From an uncultured Bacilli bacterium (GTDB lineage: Bacteria; Bacillota_I; Bacilli_A; RF39; UBA660), in NCBI GenBank assembly GCA_934122215.1, contig CAKOWF010000008.1, positions 1-32,557 of the forward strand: DNA of 32,557 bases. Reading direction: 5' to 3'. The position numbers and the translations under genes are program-made. Shown one piece after another: positions 22,786 to 31,126 of the stretch. The first letter of the stretch is position 1; the number at the start of each line of letters is the position of its first letter. The notes beneath the pieces are model-generated. The model was not told where the DNA came from. It saw nothing but the letters and a program-made list of their open reading frames with translations, and did not search any database.

Positions 22786-23119
22786 TATTTTCACCTACTT
22801 CGTTATTAATGGCATATTGTGGTAAATTGGATGGAATATCACATTTATCTGTTGGAATCCCCCTTGTATCTAGAATTTTCATAAGAGCAATACTTAGTGC
22901 TGCATTTTGCATAACTCTTTTTCTCATTTCTATTATTGCATGTGGATTGTTTATATCTATATCATCAATTTTTTGTATACGTTTTCTAAACATTCTTTTC
23001 CATTCTTCAATATTCCACTGTCCATTATATTCTCCCCATAAATATTCTTCAAGCTTTCTTGAAGCAATTATCACTTCTTTAATTTGTTCTTCCTCATCAG
23101 TAAATACTTTTTCATTCAT
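22778..23119 (-). CDS. hypothetical protein upstream of rbgA
   Basis: About 113 aa, not recognised. Highly charged, helix-rich, with conspicuous Trp residues (EEYLWGEYNGQWNIEEWKRMFRKRIQKID) and a Met/Ala helix (MRKRVMQNAALSIALMKILDTRG). The C-terminus is Pro/Asn-rich. The frame opens at a TTG (23143), but ATGs at 23131 and 23119 are more credible; I place the start at 23119 with modest confidence. It overlaps rbgA by 8 bases, so it is probably cotranscribed, yet its content is more like the small accessory genes just upstream than like core biosynthetic genes. Confidence 0.7.
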   Translation of the reverse strand: MNEKVFTDEEEQIKEVIIASRKLEEYLWGEYNGQWNIEEWKRMFRKRIQKIDDIDINNPHAIIEMRKRVMQNAALSIALMKILDTRGIPTDKCDIPSNLPQYAINNEVGENNE

Positions 23120-23177
23120 TTTTATTACCATCACTTTCTTCAATAATTGACCATTGTATATTACTTTTTAACATCAA

Positions 23178-23675
23178 TTAAATAATATTTTTATTTTTTA
23201 AAACATCTTCCAAATATTCTTTCTTTTGAATTATTAATAGTTCTTTTGGATGATATTTTTTTATTATTTCATTCCAATTATATAAATTTATTTTCAATTT
23301 ATCGGTAAAAACTTTATTATTACCTCTATCATAACATCTCTTTTCCAAGACTTTCTCACTATCAAGTGTTGGGTATGCTAGATAATATTCTATATTATTT
23401 TTCTCAAAAAAATCTAATAAATGCCAATGCATTGATGTTAATACCACATCATATTTTTTTATTGCTTCTATAATTGCCTTGTAATAATTATCAGGCCACT
23501 CAATATTTTCAGGTCTTTCTTTTTTACCTTTTCTTTGTTCATATGGTATATTTTCAAAACCAGTATTATCCCATCTATAATACCCTGATTCCATATCTAT
23601 AACATTGTTATATTTATTTACAATGGTCGTTTTTCCAATTGCACCAAATTCTGCTACTATAATTCCTTTAGTCAT
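23178..23675 (-). CDS. P-loop kinase-like protein with degenerate Walker A
   Basis: 165 aa. The N-terminus GIIVAEFGAIGKTTIVNKY (4-22) looks like a beta-strand plus P-loop, but reads EFGAIGKTT rather than GxxxxGKT, lacking the first Gly. The rest fits a small nucleoside/nucleotide kinase-like fold: YDVVLTSMHWHLLDFF as a second strand with possible ligand residues, and LEKRCYDRGNN like an Arg-containing lid. The substrate is unknown, and family naming is not possible by eye. SD GGAGAAC. It overlaps the upstream 87-aa gene by 8 bases, so the two are coupled. Such pairs are often seen in phage-derived or accessory regions; this is inference. Confidence 0.75.
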   Translation of the reverse strand: MTKGIIVAEFGAIGKTTIVNKYNNVIDMESGYYRWDNTGFENIPYEQRKGKKERPENIEWPDNYYKAIIEAIKKYDVVLTSMHWHLLDFFEKNNIEYYLAYPTLDSEKVLEKRCYDRGNNKVFTDKLKINLYNWNEIIKKYHPKELLIIQKKEYLEDVLKNKNII

Positions 23676-23931
23676 CAGAAGTTCTCCTTTTTTCTATACA
23701 TTTTATAATTCTAATTGCTTCTTTTCTAACAGAGTTTTTTTCTTGTTCTGATAAATGATCATAATCAGTATCCATTTGTCTAACCAACCTATCTACTAAT
23801 TCCTTTGGTATGGTTAAACTTCCATCAACATTAACTATGCATTTACTAAATAAATATTTTTGCCATCTCGACCATCTATCATGTTCAAAGTCAGCTAATA
23901 ACTCAATTATATCATCATCTTTCATTGCCAT
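23668..23931 (-). CDS. small helical protein with EHDRWSRW motif (RyR-like?)
   Basis: 87 aa. IIELLADFEHDRWSRWQKYLFSKC (about 8-31) resembles the EHxRWxxW helix of bacterial RyR-type and phage accessory proteins. The rest is charged helix (IPKELVDRLVRQMDTDYDHLSEQEKNSVRKEAIRII). SD GAGGTAATAAAATG fixes the start at 23931 rather than the second Met. It is first gene of a coupled pair with the P-loop protein. The family assignment is tentative, and its biochemical role is unknown. A TATAAT with extended TGA (24036-24031, minus) may be its promoter. Confidence 0.7.
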   Translation of the reverse strand: MAMKDDDIIELLADFEHDRWSRWQKYLFSKCIVNVDGSLTIPKELVDRLVRQMDTDYDHLSEQEKNSVRKEAIRIIKCIEKRRTSDD

Positions 23932-24088
23932 TTTATTACCTCAATTTTTTCAAAATTCACTATTATTCATTTTCTTATTTTGGTAAAAAACTTAAAAATT
24001 TTATTTAAAATAAGATTTCAAATCTATTTAATTATATCATAAGTAATTATTTTTCGCATTAATATTATTAATTAATATAATAATGATG

Positions 24089-24094
24089 TATAAT
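24089..24094 (+). promoter_or_regulatory. probable -10 of murI
   Basis: TATAAT 17 bases before the murI ATG region; no convincing -35 is visible in the AT-rich upstream sequence. Apart from this and a minus-strand TATAAT at 24031-24036, nothing is seen in 23932-24110. Confidence 0.4.
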
Positions 24095-24110
24095 TATTAC
24101 AGGTGGTTAT

Positions 24111-24866
24111 ATGAATAATAAAATTGGAATATTAGATTCAGGATTGGGTGGTTTATCTATACTTAAAAAATTAATTAAAGTACTACCAAATGAAAATTAT
24201 TTATTTTATGAGGATAGCATAAATAATCCTTATGGTAATAAAACTGATAATGAAATATTTAAAATTGTTTCTAATATAGTTGATTATTTATTAAATGAAA
24301 AGTGTAAAATCATTGTAATAGCTTGCAATACCGCCACTACAGCTTGTATTAATAAATTAAGAAATAAATATGAAAATACTATATTTGTAGGAACTGTTCC
24401 TGCTATTAAAGTTTCATTCGATCATGATTTTAAAAATACTTTACTTATTGCTACACCATATACAATTAAATCAAATAGTGTACATGAATTAATTGATAAT
24501 TTTAAAAAAGATAATCAAAATATTTATTTGGAATCTGGGTGTGATTTAGCTCATTTAATCGAAGTAAATGATGAAGAAAAAATAGATTTATTGCTTAATA
24601 AATTGTTGATTCCATATAAAAACAGAATTGATTCAATTGTATTAGGGTGTACTCATTATCCTTTAATAGAAAATAAAATAAAAAAAATATTACCTAACTG
24701 TAATATTATTGATGGAGCTATTGGTGTTTCTAATGAAGTTAAACACCAATTAATCAATCATAATTTATTAAATAATTCAAATAAAAAAGGAACAATTATT
24801 ATAAAAAATAGTAAAGATAAAAATCTCATAAATAGAAGTTATGAAATAATAGAAACTCCTCAATAA
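24111..24866 (+). CDS. murI: glutamate racemase
   Basis: 251 aa. Interconverts L- and D-glutamate for peptidoglycan. Motifs: GILDSGLGGLSIL (6-18, with Asp9/Ser10), NPYGNKT (39-45), catalytic Cys72 in ACNTATT, and second catalytic Cys180 in LGCTHYPL with His182. Slightly short compared with the usual 260-270 aa. SD GGTGG. One of only two plus-strand genes. Its last 7 bases overlap the end of the convergent ADP-ribosylglycohydrolase gene, with a shared hairpin over both stops. Confidence 0.97.
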   Translation: MNNKIGILDSGLGGLSILKKLIKVLPNENYLFYEDSINNPYGNKTDNEIFKIVSNIVDYLLNEKCKIIVIACNTATTACINKLRNKYENTIFVGTVPAIKVSFDHDFKNTLLIATPYTIKSNSVHELIDNFKKDNQNIYLESGCDLAHLIEVNDEEKIDLLLNKLLIPYKNRIDSIVLGCTHYPLIENKIKKILPNCNIIDGAIGVSNEVKHQLINHNLLNNSNKKGTIIIKNSKDKNLINRSYEIIETPQ

Positions 24867-24876
24867 GGAGTTTTTA
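24853..24876 (+). terminator. terminator after murI, overlapping both convergent stops
   Basis: AAACTCCT-loop-AGGAGTTT followed by TT on the plus strand. The stem spans the murI TAA and the ADP-ribosylglycohydrolase TGA. The minus-strand T-run is weak, so it is better for murI. Confidence 0.75.
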
Positions 24877-25621
24877 ATATTTTTACAAATTCTTTTGGTA
24901 ATTTCGTTTCTGCTTGTAATTTTAAAGAATTATCTATTCCATATAAAGCTTCTGCTAGTGATCCTACTATACAGGCATTAGTATCGGTGTCTCCACCCAT
25001 TTCAATAGTTTTTTTGATAGCATCATTAAAATTATTAGAAATATATAGAGAATATAAACAATTTTGTATTGTTTCTGAACATGTACAATTAAATTTATGA
25101 AATTGATTGTATCTAACATTAATATTTAATTTTTTATATACTTCTTCCTTTGTTAATCCATTTCTAAAATAGAAAATCATTAAAGCAATTATTGTTGCTG
25201 ATTCTATTGCCTCTTTTGAATTATGGGAAGGAATGGTTGCTTCAATAGCATTTTTTCTTACCTCATCTTCTGTATTAAATAAATAACCTACTGGAGATAT
25301 TCTCATCATTGCTCCATTACCAATACTTTTTCCTTGTATATCACTGTTACTCCACTTTATTAAATTAGGTGAAAATGTACTTTTAAAATAAGGACTAAAA
25401 GCTGGTTTATAATTAGAATATTTTTTTATATATTCTCTTAAATATTTATCATAATTTTTTCCATGCCTAATAGCATCTATTATAGCTATAGTTAATATAG
25501 TATCATCACTATAAAAAGAGTTTTTTTCTATTATATTTTTTACCTTAATATTTTTAATTTCTTTAGTTTGACTATATTCATAAATACTTCCTGCTAAATC
25601 ACCTATTATAGCACCATACAT
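24860..25621 (-). CDS. ADP-ribosylglycohydrolase family protein
   Basis: 253 aa. Hydrolyses ADP-ribose bonds (DraG/ARH family) or related substrates. Magnesium-binding landmarks are present: GAIIGDLAGSIYE (3-15), YSDDTILTIAI (about 37-47) and GGDTDTNACIVGSLAEALYG (about 209-228). SIGNGAMMRISPVGYL is the conserved central motif. SD GAGGTGAT. No ADP-ribosyltransferase or toxin partner is nearby, so the substrate cannot be inferred. It may be linked in transcription to nothing else: the terminator of the downstream-strand lipoprotein lies just upstream. Confidence 0.93.
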   Translation of the reverse strand: MYGAIIGDLAGSIYEYSQTKEIKNIKVKNIIEKNSFYSDDTILTIAIIDAIRHGKNYDKYLREYIKKYSNYKPAFSPYFKSTFSPNLIKWSNSDIQGKSIGNGAMMRISPVGYLFNTEDEVRKNAIEATIPSHNSKEAIESATIIALMIFYFRNGLTKEEVYKKLNINVRYNQFHKFNCTCSETIQNCLYSLYISNNFNDAIKKTIEMGGDTDTNACIVGSLAEALYGIDNSLKLQAETKLPKEFVKILKTPY

Positions 25622-25652
25622 ATTATCACCTCACTATATTTATATTATATAA

Positions 25653-25678
25653 GAAAAAAATAGTTTTTCAACTATTTA
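25653..25678 (-). terminator. terminator of the two-repeat lipoprotein gene
   Basis: AAATAGTT-GAAA-AACTATTT followed by TTTTC on the minus strand, overlapping the gene's TAA. Confidence 0.85.
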
Positions 25679-26397
25679 TATTTATTTATTGTTTCTTTTA
25701 CTTTTTCATTATCATTTGATATAGAATATACTGTTATATTATCTCTTTTTATTTTAACAATATTTTTATTATCTTTATAATAATTGTCTAATTTATTTTC
25801 TACTTCATTAGTTATATCACTTACTATTATATAACCAAAATCACTATCTAATTTATTAGACATTACTACTATTCTATTATCAATTTCTAGACCATATTTT
25901 TCTATGATTGCTTCATTGCTTAAATTAATTGTATTGTCAAATAATTTATGTTTTGTTTCTATTATTTTATCTAATATATCTTCATTATTATCACTTACAA
26001 TATAGATATAATAATCACCATATTTATATTCTGTCCTATTTATTATTTTTTCTTTTAAATTAGCTGAAGTATTAGTATCTATTAGATTAATAAAATAATT
26101 ATTTATATTATCTTTTATATCAATATTAGTTTTAATTATAAATACATATGTATCTTCATTATTATAAAATGCATATTCTTCTAATTCTTTTAAATTTATG
26201 TATTTACTTAAATCATCACTAATATCTTTTAATTCTTTTTTAAATATATTATTTTCTATATTTACAATAGATTCTTCTATATCTATATTATTTGTTTCTA
26301 TTTTACTTATTTCTTCACTCAGTCTATTTATATCGATAATATTTTTATTTCCACAACCAACTAATAAAAAGCAAAAAAATAGGAATATTTTTTTCAT
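25672..26397 (-). CDS. lipoprotein with two DUF4358-like halves
   Basis: 241 aa. Signal peptide MKKIFLFFCFLLVGCG with lipobox Cys15, so it is an extracellular lipoprotein. Two similar units follow. Unit 1 (about 58-148) has YAFYNNEDTYVFIIKTN and YGDYYIYIVSDNNEDILDKI. Unit 2 (about 163-241) has RIVVMSNKLDSDFGYIIVSD and NITVYSISNDNEKVKETI. Each resembles the DUF4358 pattern (a residue/value strand, then a 'Y-Y-I-Y-I-V-S-D-N' strand and helix). The function is unknown. SD GGTGAT. Its SD and ATG lie inside the loop of a 13-bp inverted repeat just after pheT. Confidence 0.8.
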   Translation of the reverse strand: MKKIFLFFCFLLVGCGNKNIIDINRLSEEISKIETNNIDIEESIVNIENNIFKKELKDISDDLSKYINLKELEEYAFYNNEDTYVFIIKTNIDIKDNINNYFINLIDTNTSANLKEKIINRTEYKYGDYYIYIVSDNNEDILDKIIETKHKLFDNTINLSNEAIIEKYGLEIDNRIVVMSNKLDSDFGYIIVSDITNEVENKLDNYYKDNKNIVKIKRDNITVYSISNDNEKVKETINKYK

Positions 26398-26437
26398 ATT
26401 ATCACCTAATGTTATTATGAAATTTATTCCTATTTTT
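26375..26437. repeat. 13-bp inverted repeat enclosing the lipoprotein start
   Basis: AAAAATAGGAATA (26375-26387) and TATTCCTATTTTT (26425-26437) are perfect inverted copies 37 bases apart. The loop holds the lipoprotein SD and ATG. It begins four bases after the pheT stop, and T-runs follow on the minus strand. Confidence 0.6.
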
Positions 26438-26440
26438 ATA

Positions 26441-28804
26441 CTATTTATTTCTTAATTTAGCTCCAGTTTTTTCTACTTCTTCTATTATTTTGTTAAATGA
26501 ATTCATTACTTCTTCTTCTGATAAAGTATGAGTTGGATCACTAAATACTAATTTAAATGCTAAAGATTTTGAATTTTGATCTACATTTTCTCCAATATAT
26601 AAATCAAATAATTCACATTTATTTAATATTCTTCCTCCGGCTTTTTTTATTGTTTTTTCTAATTCTTCACAAGTAACATTCTTATTAACTATGAATGCTA
26701 TATCTTTAGTAGATGATGGGAATTTACTTATTTCTTTATAAGTCATTTTGCTACTTCTATTGGCTAAAACTTTATCTAAGTCTAATTCTAATGCATAGAC
26801 ATCGCCTTTTACTACATTTGGATGTAATTTACCAATAACACCTACTTGTTTACCTTGTAATTCTATTATAGCACTTTGACCCGGATGAAATTCTTTTGGT
26901 AAATTAGATACAACTAAACGATATCTATTGTTAAATCCTAAATAGTCCATTAATTCTTCTAATACACCTTTTATTACATAAAAATCTACTTTTGTATTTT
27001 TTATATCTAAATAATAATCTCCTGTCATGAGAATTGCTAATTTATTAGTTTCTTTATAAATACCATCTTCTTTATAGAATCCTTTCCCCATTTCAAATAT
27101 ACTAATATTTTCTAAGTTACGATCTTTATTATATTTATATATTTCTTTTAATGAATAAAGTAAACTATATCTTAAAGTACTTCTATCTTCACTCATTGGA
27201 TCTGCTAAAGATATTGGCTCAAAATTATCTATTGTGAATTCTTTAACATTATTGTATGGAATTAGAGTATAACTTAATGTTTCATTTAATCCTAAATCAA
27301 CTAATTTATTTTTTATCTTTCTTCTTGTTTTGTTGTAAGTACCTGTTATAACATTTAATACTGGTAATTTCCCTTTAATGTTATCCATTCCATAAATTCT
27401 TCCTGCTTCTTCTATTAAATCCTCTTTAATATTTACATCTAATCTTCTTGATGGAACATAAACAGTTAAAATATCTTCTCCCGTTACAGTAAAACCTAAT
27501 CTTTCATATATTTCTTTTACAGTATTTGAATCTAAATTTATTCCTAATACTTTATTAATTTTATCTACTGAAATTTCTATTATTTTGTCATTAGAATTTG
27601 TTTCATCATATTTTACCATACCACCTACTATAATAGCATCAGCATATTTTTCTAATAAATGACAACTTCTTTCAATAGCCATGTATGTTCTTTTTGGATC
27701 TAGTCCTTTTTCAAATCTATTTGAAGCTTCACTTCTTAGTATTTTTTTTGATGTTTTTCTTACTCTTATACTATCAAATATAGCTGATTCAATAATAATA
27801 TTTTTTGTATCATTTTCTACTTCTGTAGATAATCCTCCCATCACTCCAGCAAGTCCAACTGATTCATTGGAATTAGCTATTACAATGTCATCACTTGATA
27901 AAGTTCTTTTTATATTATCTAAAGTTGTTAATTCTTCATTATCTCTAGCATCTCTTACAATTAAAGTATTACCTAATCTATCAGCATCATAGAAATGTAA
28001 TGGTTGACCTGTTTCTAACATTACATAATTTGAGATATCTACAACATTATTGATTGGTCTAATTCCTGATGCAATAAGTCTACTTTTAATAAATTCTGGA
28101 CTTTCTTTTATTGTAACATTAATTGCTTTTTTTGCTAAAAATAAGGGACATGATTTAGTTTCTACTTTTACTTTAAATTCGTTATTAATATCATTATTAT
28201 TGTTAGTATAAGTTAAATCTATGTCTTTAACTTTTTTATTGTATATAGCCCCTAATTCATAAGCCATTCCTATTATGCTTAATAAATCTCCTCTATTTGA
28301 AGTTAATTCAAAATCAATTACTTCATCATCAAGTCCTAATACTTTTATTGGATCACTACCTACTATACTATCTAGTGGTAATTCACATATTCCTTTTATA
28401 TCTTCTTCTTTTAGAAATTTATGTTCTAATCCTAATTCTGCCATAGAACACAACATTCCATTTGATACTTGTCCTCTAATTATTCCTTTTTTTATTTCAC
28501 CACCAGGTAGTTTAGCTCCATTTAAGGCTACTATTACTTTTATTCCTTTTCTACAATTTGGAGCTCCACATACTATATCTAAAACTTCATTTCCTACATC
28601 TACTTTACATACATGTAAATGGTCACTATCTGGATGATTAGAACATTCTATTACTTCACCAACTACTAAATTTGTACAATTAATTAAAGGCTCAGCAGTA
28701 TCATATTCATTTCCAACATTTGTCATAGAATCTGCTATATCTTTTATAGATAAAGATTCATCTAGATCAATATAATCACTTACAAATTTTCTACTTAGTT
28801 TCAT
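26441..28804 (-). CDS. pheT: phenylalanyl-tRNA synthetase beta subunit
   Basis: 787 aa. Forms the alpha2-beta2 PheRS with PheS. N-terminal tRNA-binding (EMAP-like) domain at about 40-155 (LVVGEVIECSNHPDSDHLHVCKVDVG). Central B3/B4 editing domain at about 210-380 (RPINNVVDISNYVMLETGQPLHFYDAD, AGVMGGLSTEV). B5 follows, then the catalytic-like core (EAGRIYGMDNI, LGLNETLSYTLI, PMSEDRSTLRYSLL). A C-terminal anticodon-binding ferredoxin-like domain begins at about 695 (FPSSTKDIAFIV). The start codon overlaps the pheS stop by one base (TAATG). Confidence 0.98.
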   Translation of the reverse strand: MKLSRKFVSDYIDLDESLSIKDIADSMTNVGNEYDTAEPLINCTNLVVGEVIECSNHPDSDHLHVCKVDVGNEVLDIVCGAPNCRKGIKVIVALNGAKLPGGEIKKGIIRGQVSNGMLCSMAELGLEHKFLKEEDIKGICELPLDSIVGSDPIKVLGLDDEVIDFELTSNRGDLLSIIGMAYELGAIYNKKVKDIDLTYTNNNNDINNEFKVKVETKSCPLFLAKKAINVTIKESPEFIKSRLIASGIRPINNVVDISNYVMLETGQPLHFYDADRLGNTLIVRDARDNEELTTLDNIKRTLSSDDIVIANSNESVGLAGVMGGLSTEVENDTKNIIIESAIFDSIRVRKTSKKILRSEASNRFEKGLDPKRTYMAIERSCHLLEKYADAIIVGGMVKYDETNSNDKIIEISVDKINKVLGINLDSNTVKEIYERLGFTVTGEDILTVYVPSRRLDVNIKEDLIEEAGRIYGMDNIKGKLPVLNVITGTYNKTRRKIKNKLVDLGLNETLSYTLIPYNNVKEFTIDNFEPISLADPMSEDRSTLRYSLLYSLKEIYKYNKDRNLENISIFEMGKGFYKEDGIYKETNKLAILMTGDYYLDIKNTKVDFYVIKGVLEELMDYLGFNNRYRLVVSNLPKEFHPGQSAIIELQGKQVGVIGKLHPNVVKGDVYALELDLDKVLANRSSKMTYKEISKFPSSTKDIAFIVNKNVTCEELEKTIKKAGGRILNKCELFDLYIGENVDQNSKSLAFKLVFSDPTHTLSEEEVMNSFNKIIEEVEKTGAKLRNK

Positions 28805-29862
28805 TAATCTTCATCCTTTCTATTAAATTGTTCTAAAAATCTCAAATCGTTTCCATATATTGTTCTTATATCTGGAATGCCGTATTTAAACATAGCAAAT
28901 CTATCTATTCCTGTACCAAAAGCAAATCCTTGGTATTTTTGTGGGTCATATCCACTCATTTTTAAAACATTTGGATGAACCATTCCTGCTCCTAGTACTT
29001 CTATCCAACCAGTTTCTTTGCATAGATTACATCCTTTACCACCACATTTAAAACAAGTTACATCTACTTCTACTGATGGTTCTGTGAATGGAAAATAACT
29101 TGGTCTAAATCTAACATTTGTTTTTTCTCCTAATATTTTTTTGCAGAATAATTCTAATGTACCCTTTAAATCTGCCATTGATATATTTTCATCTATTACT
29201 AATCCTTCTATTTGCATAAATTGATGTGAATGTGTAGCATCTTCATCTCTTCTATATACTTTTCCAGGGCAAACTATTCTAATTGGTCCTTTTTCAGTAT
29301 TTTCTTCCATAGCATGTACTTGCGCTGTTGAAGTTTGGCTTCTAAGTAAATAATTATCATATTCATCTTTTAAATAAAATGTATCTTGTGCATCTCTTGC
29401 TGGATGGCCAATTGGTAAATTTAATTTTTGAAAACAATTTTCATCACTTTCTATTTCTGGCCCTTCATATACTGTATATCCCATTGAAACAAATAAATCT
29501 TCAAAATCTTCTGTCACTCTAGTCATTGGGTGTCTACTACCTTTTTTTATTTTTTTACTTGGTAAAGTTATATCTATTTTTTCATTTTCTAATTTTTTAT
29601 TTAATTGTTCTAATTCTAATTCTGTTTTTTTATTATCTAATAATTCATTTACAGTGTTTTTTAATTCATTTAAAACTTTACCAAATTGTTTTTTTTCTTC
29701 TATATCTAGTGTGGACATTATATTTGATAATTCACCTATTATACCTTTTTTACTTAAATATTTTATTTTTAATTCATTACAATCGTTTAAATTTTGAATA
29801 TTGTTTAATTCTTCTATTACTTGTTCTTTTATTTGATTAATTTTTTCAATATTTTCTTTCAT
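28804..29862 (-). CDS. pheS: phenylalanyl-tRNA synthetase alpha subunit
   Basis: 352 aa. Catalytic subunit of PheRS. N-terminal coiled coil (1-100) for tRNA binding. Class II motif 1 is SRHPMTRVTEDFEDLFVSMGY. Motif 2 region is GPIRIVCPGKVYRRDEDATHSHQF. FRPSYFPFTEPSVEVDV and GFAFGTGIDRFAMFKYGI form motif 3. It carries the CFKCGGKGCNLCKETGW cysteine cluster, seen in many bacterial PheS. SD GGAAATTTTATG. Expression is controlled by the T-box leader upstream. Confidence 0.98.
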   Translation of the reverse strand: MKENIEKINQIKEQVIEELNNIQNLNDCNELKIKYLSKKGIIGELSNIMSTLDIEEKKQFGKVLNELKNTVNELLDNKKTELELEQLNKKLENEKIDITLPSKKIKKGSRHPMTRVTEDFEDLFVSMGYTVYEGPEIESDENCFQKLNLPIGHPARDAQDTFYLKDEYDNYLLRSQTSTAQVHAMEENTEKGPIRIVCPGKVYRRDEDATHSHQFMQIEGLVIDENISMADLKGTLELFCKKILGEKTNVRFRPSYFPFTEPSVEVDVTCFKCGGKGCNLCKETGWIEVLGAGMVHPNVLKMSGYDPQKYQGFAFGTGIDRFAMFKYGIPDIRTIYGNDLRFLEQFNRKDED

Positions 29863-29879
29863 AAAATTTCCTTTCTAAA

Positions 29880-30094
29880 TAAAAAATCACATCCTATATA
29901 AGGACGTGATTTACGTGGTACCACCTTAATTTGAAGTTTATAACTTCCTTAAAGCTATAACGCGCCACCGTCATAAATTTTGTTTATAAAGCTCCAAGAT
30001 GAATTCATAAAGATTTTATATTTGTTTACACCAACCACAAACTCTCTTTGATAAAATTACTTTATTACTACTTCTTTTCTTTGCTTTTAAATAT
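29880..30094 (-). promoter_or_regulatory. T-box leader of pheST, Phe (UUC) specifier
   Basis: About 215-nt leader of pheST. The T-box sequence AAGGTGGTACCACG lies at 29927-29914 (minus), close to the AGGGUGGNACCGCG consensus. The terminator stem is AAATCACGTCC/GGATGTGATTT with a T-run (29912-29881). A specifier loop around GAATTCATC gives TTC (Phe) at 30003-30001. Uncharged tRNA-Phe pairing with the T-box would favour the antiterminator and allow pheST transcription. Confidence 0.94.
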
Positions 30095-30100
30095 ATATCT

Positions 30101-30128
30101 AGTATATCATAATTTCTTTTTTTGTAAA
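30101..30128 (-). promoter_or_regulatory. pheST promoter
   Basis: TTTACA (30128-30123), 16-base spacer, TATACT (30106-30101) with extended TGA on the minus strand, just upstream of the T-box leader. Confidence 0.75.
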
Positions 30129-30130
30129 GT

Positions 30131-30586
30131 TTATTTTGCTTGTTTTATTGCATTATCTACTGCTTCTTTAATTGGACTTATATTTATAGTTGCTCCACTT
30201 ATAGCATCTGTTTTTCCTTCACTATTAAGTTTAACATCAAGTCCTTGATTTTCTACAACATATTTTTCTATTTTTTCTACTTGTTCATACCATTCACCAG
30301 CAGCTGCTTGATTGTATGTTTTCATTTTGTAGTCATTACCTTCTACTCTTTTTGTAGATACTGTTGTAGATGATTTTTCTTTATTTATATATGTTGTATC
30401 TATAAATACTGATTTTATTGATCCAGTACTATCAACATATATTACTGCTGTAGCATAAGCATCGTATTCACTATCATATGAATATCCAAAATATGTTCCT
30501 TCTTTATATTCTCCTGTTACTGCTTCACATCCTGTCACAACATTTATTAAAAATAATGTTGATATAATTATAATTAATTTTTTCAT
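30131..30586 (-). CDS. FMN-binding domain lipoprotein (PplA-like)
   Basis: 151 aa. Lipoprotein signal peptide MKKLIIIISTLFLINVVTGC (lipobox Cys20), then one FMN-binding domain. GEYKEGTYFGYSYDSEYDAYATAVIYVD is the typical first strand pair. DAISGATINISPI (127-139) is the DxxSGAT motif whose Thr133 receives FMN by an ApbE-catalysed phosphoester bond. An apbE gene lies in the same cluster, so this is its probable substrate. In Listeria such lipoproteins (PplA) pass electrons outside the cell. Start: AGGAGG runs straight into an ATG at 30592, whereas the ATG at 30586 has correct SD spacing. Confidence 0.92.
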   Translation of the reverse strand: MKKLIIIISTLFLINVVTGCEAVTGEYKEGTYFGYSYDSEYDAYATAVIYVDSTGSIKSVFIDTTYINKEKSSTTVSTKRVEGNDYKMKTYNQAAAGEWYEQVEKIEKYVVENQGLDVKLNSEGKTDAISGATINISPIKEAVDNAIKQAK

Positions 30587-30629
30587 ATTCATCCTCCTAA
30601 TATAAGAATATCATAATTTGCTTTTTTAC

Positions 30630-31121
30630 TCAATTGTTTTTCAAGTATTTTACTATTTCTTTACTTATTATTCCAACAAATATTCCAGTTATAATAGATA
30701 CTATTAAAAGTATAGGTAAATATAGATATACTGAACTATTTCTTAATATTATATAAGCCATTATAATTTGACCTATACTATGTGAAATAGCTCCTACAAT
30801 ACTTACTCCTATTATTGAAAATATGTTTGTTTTTTTTGCTAGGAACATCATTATTAAACTAACTATAGCCCCTGATAAACTAAATAAGAAAGTTGTACTG
30901 AATAATCCTGTTCTTAGTATTCCAACTATTAATACTTTAAGTATTGAAACATATATCGCCTCTTTTATTCCATATACATATAGTATTGACAAAATTATTA
31001 TGTTCGCTAATCCTATTCTAATTCCTGGAATATTAAAAAAAGGGATAAAACTTTCAAGAATATTTAGCACTATCGCTACTGCTGTAAGCATTGATAATCT
31101 AGTACATTTTTGAATATTCAT
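30630..31121 (-). CDS. Gx transporter / heptaprenyl diphosphate synthase component I family membrane protein
   Basis: 163 aa with about five membrane helices. Family landmarks are RLSMLTAVAIVLNILESFIPFF, PGIRIGLANIIILSILYVYG (the Gx-rich segment), LKVLIVGILRTGLFSTTFLFSLSGAIVSLIMMFLAKK and GAISHSIGQIIMAYII. These match the Hpre_diP_synt_I/Gx transporter family (PF07456), including EetB-like proteins of flavin-based electron-transfer loci. The HepS-I name is historical. SD GGGTGAT is placed for the ATG at 31121; a GTG at 31130 overlaps the upstream stop (GTGA). It is in an overlapping cluster with apbE and the NusG-II gene. Confidence 0.88.
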   Translation of the reverse strand: MNIQKCTRLSMLTAVAIVLNILESFIPFFNIPGIRIGLANIIILSILYVYGIKEAIYVSILKVLIVGILRTGLFSTTFLFSLSGAIVSLIMMFLAKKTNIFSIIGVSIVGAISHSIGQIIMAYIILRNSSVYLYLPILLIVSIITGIFVGIISKEIVKYLKNN

Positions 31122-31126
31122 TTTTA

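Noticed and set aside
23178..23931. Toxin-antitoxin pair
   Set aside because: Overlap and small size fit, but neither protein shows a recognised toxin or antitoxin fold.
29880..30094. Small ORFs in the pheST leader
   Set aside because: The region is fully explained by the T-box leader; frames lack SD motifs and coding character.
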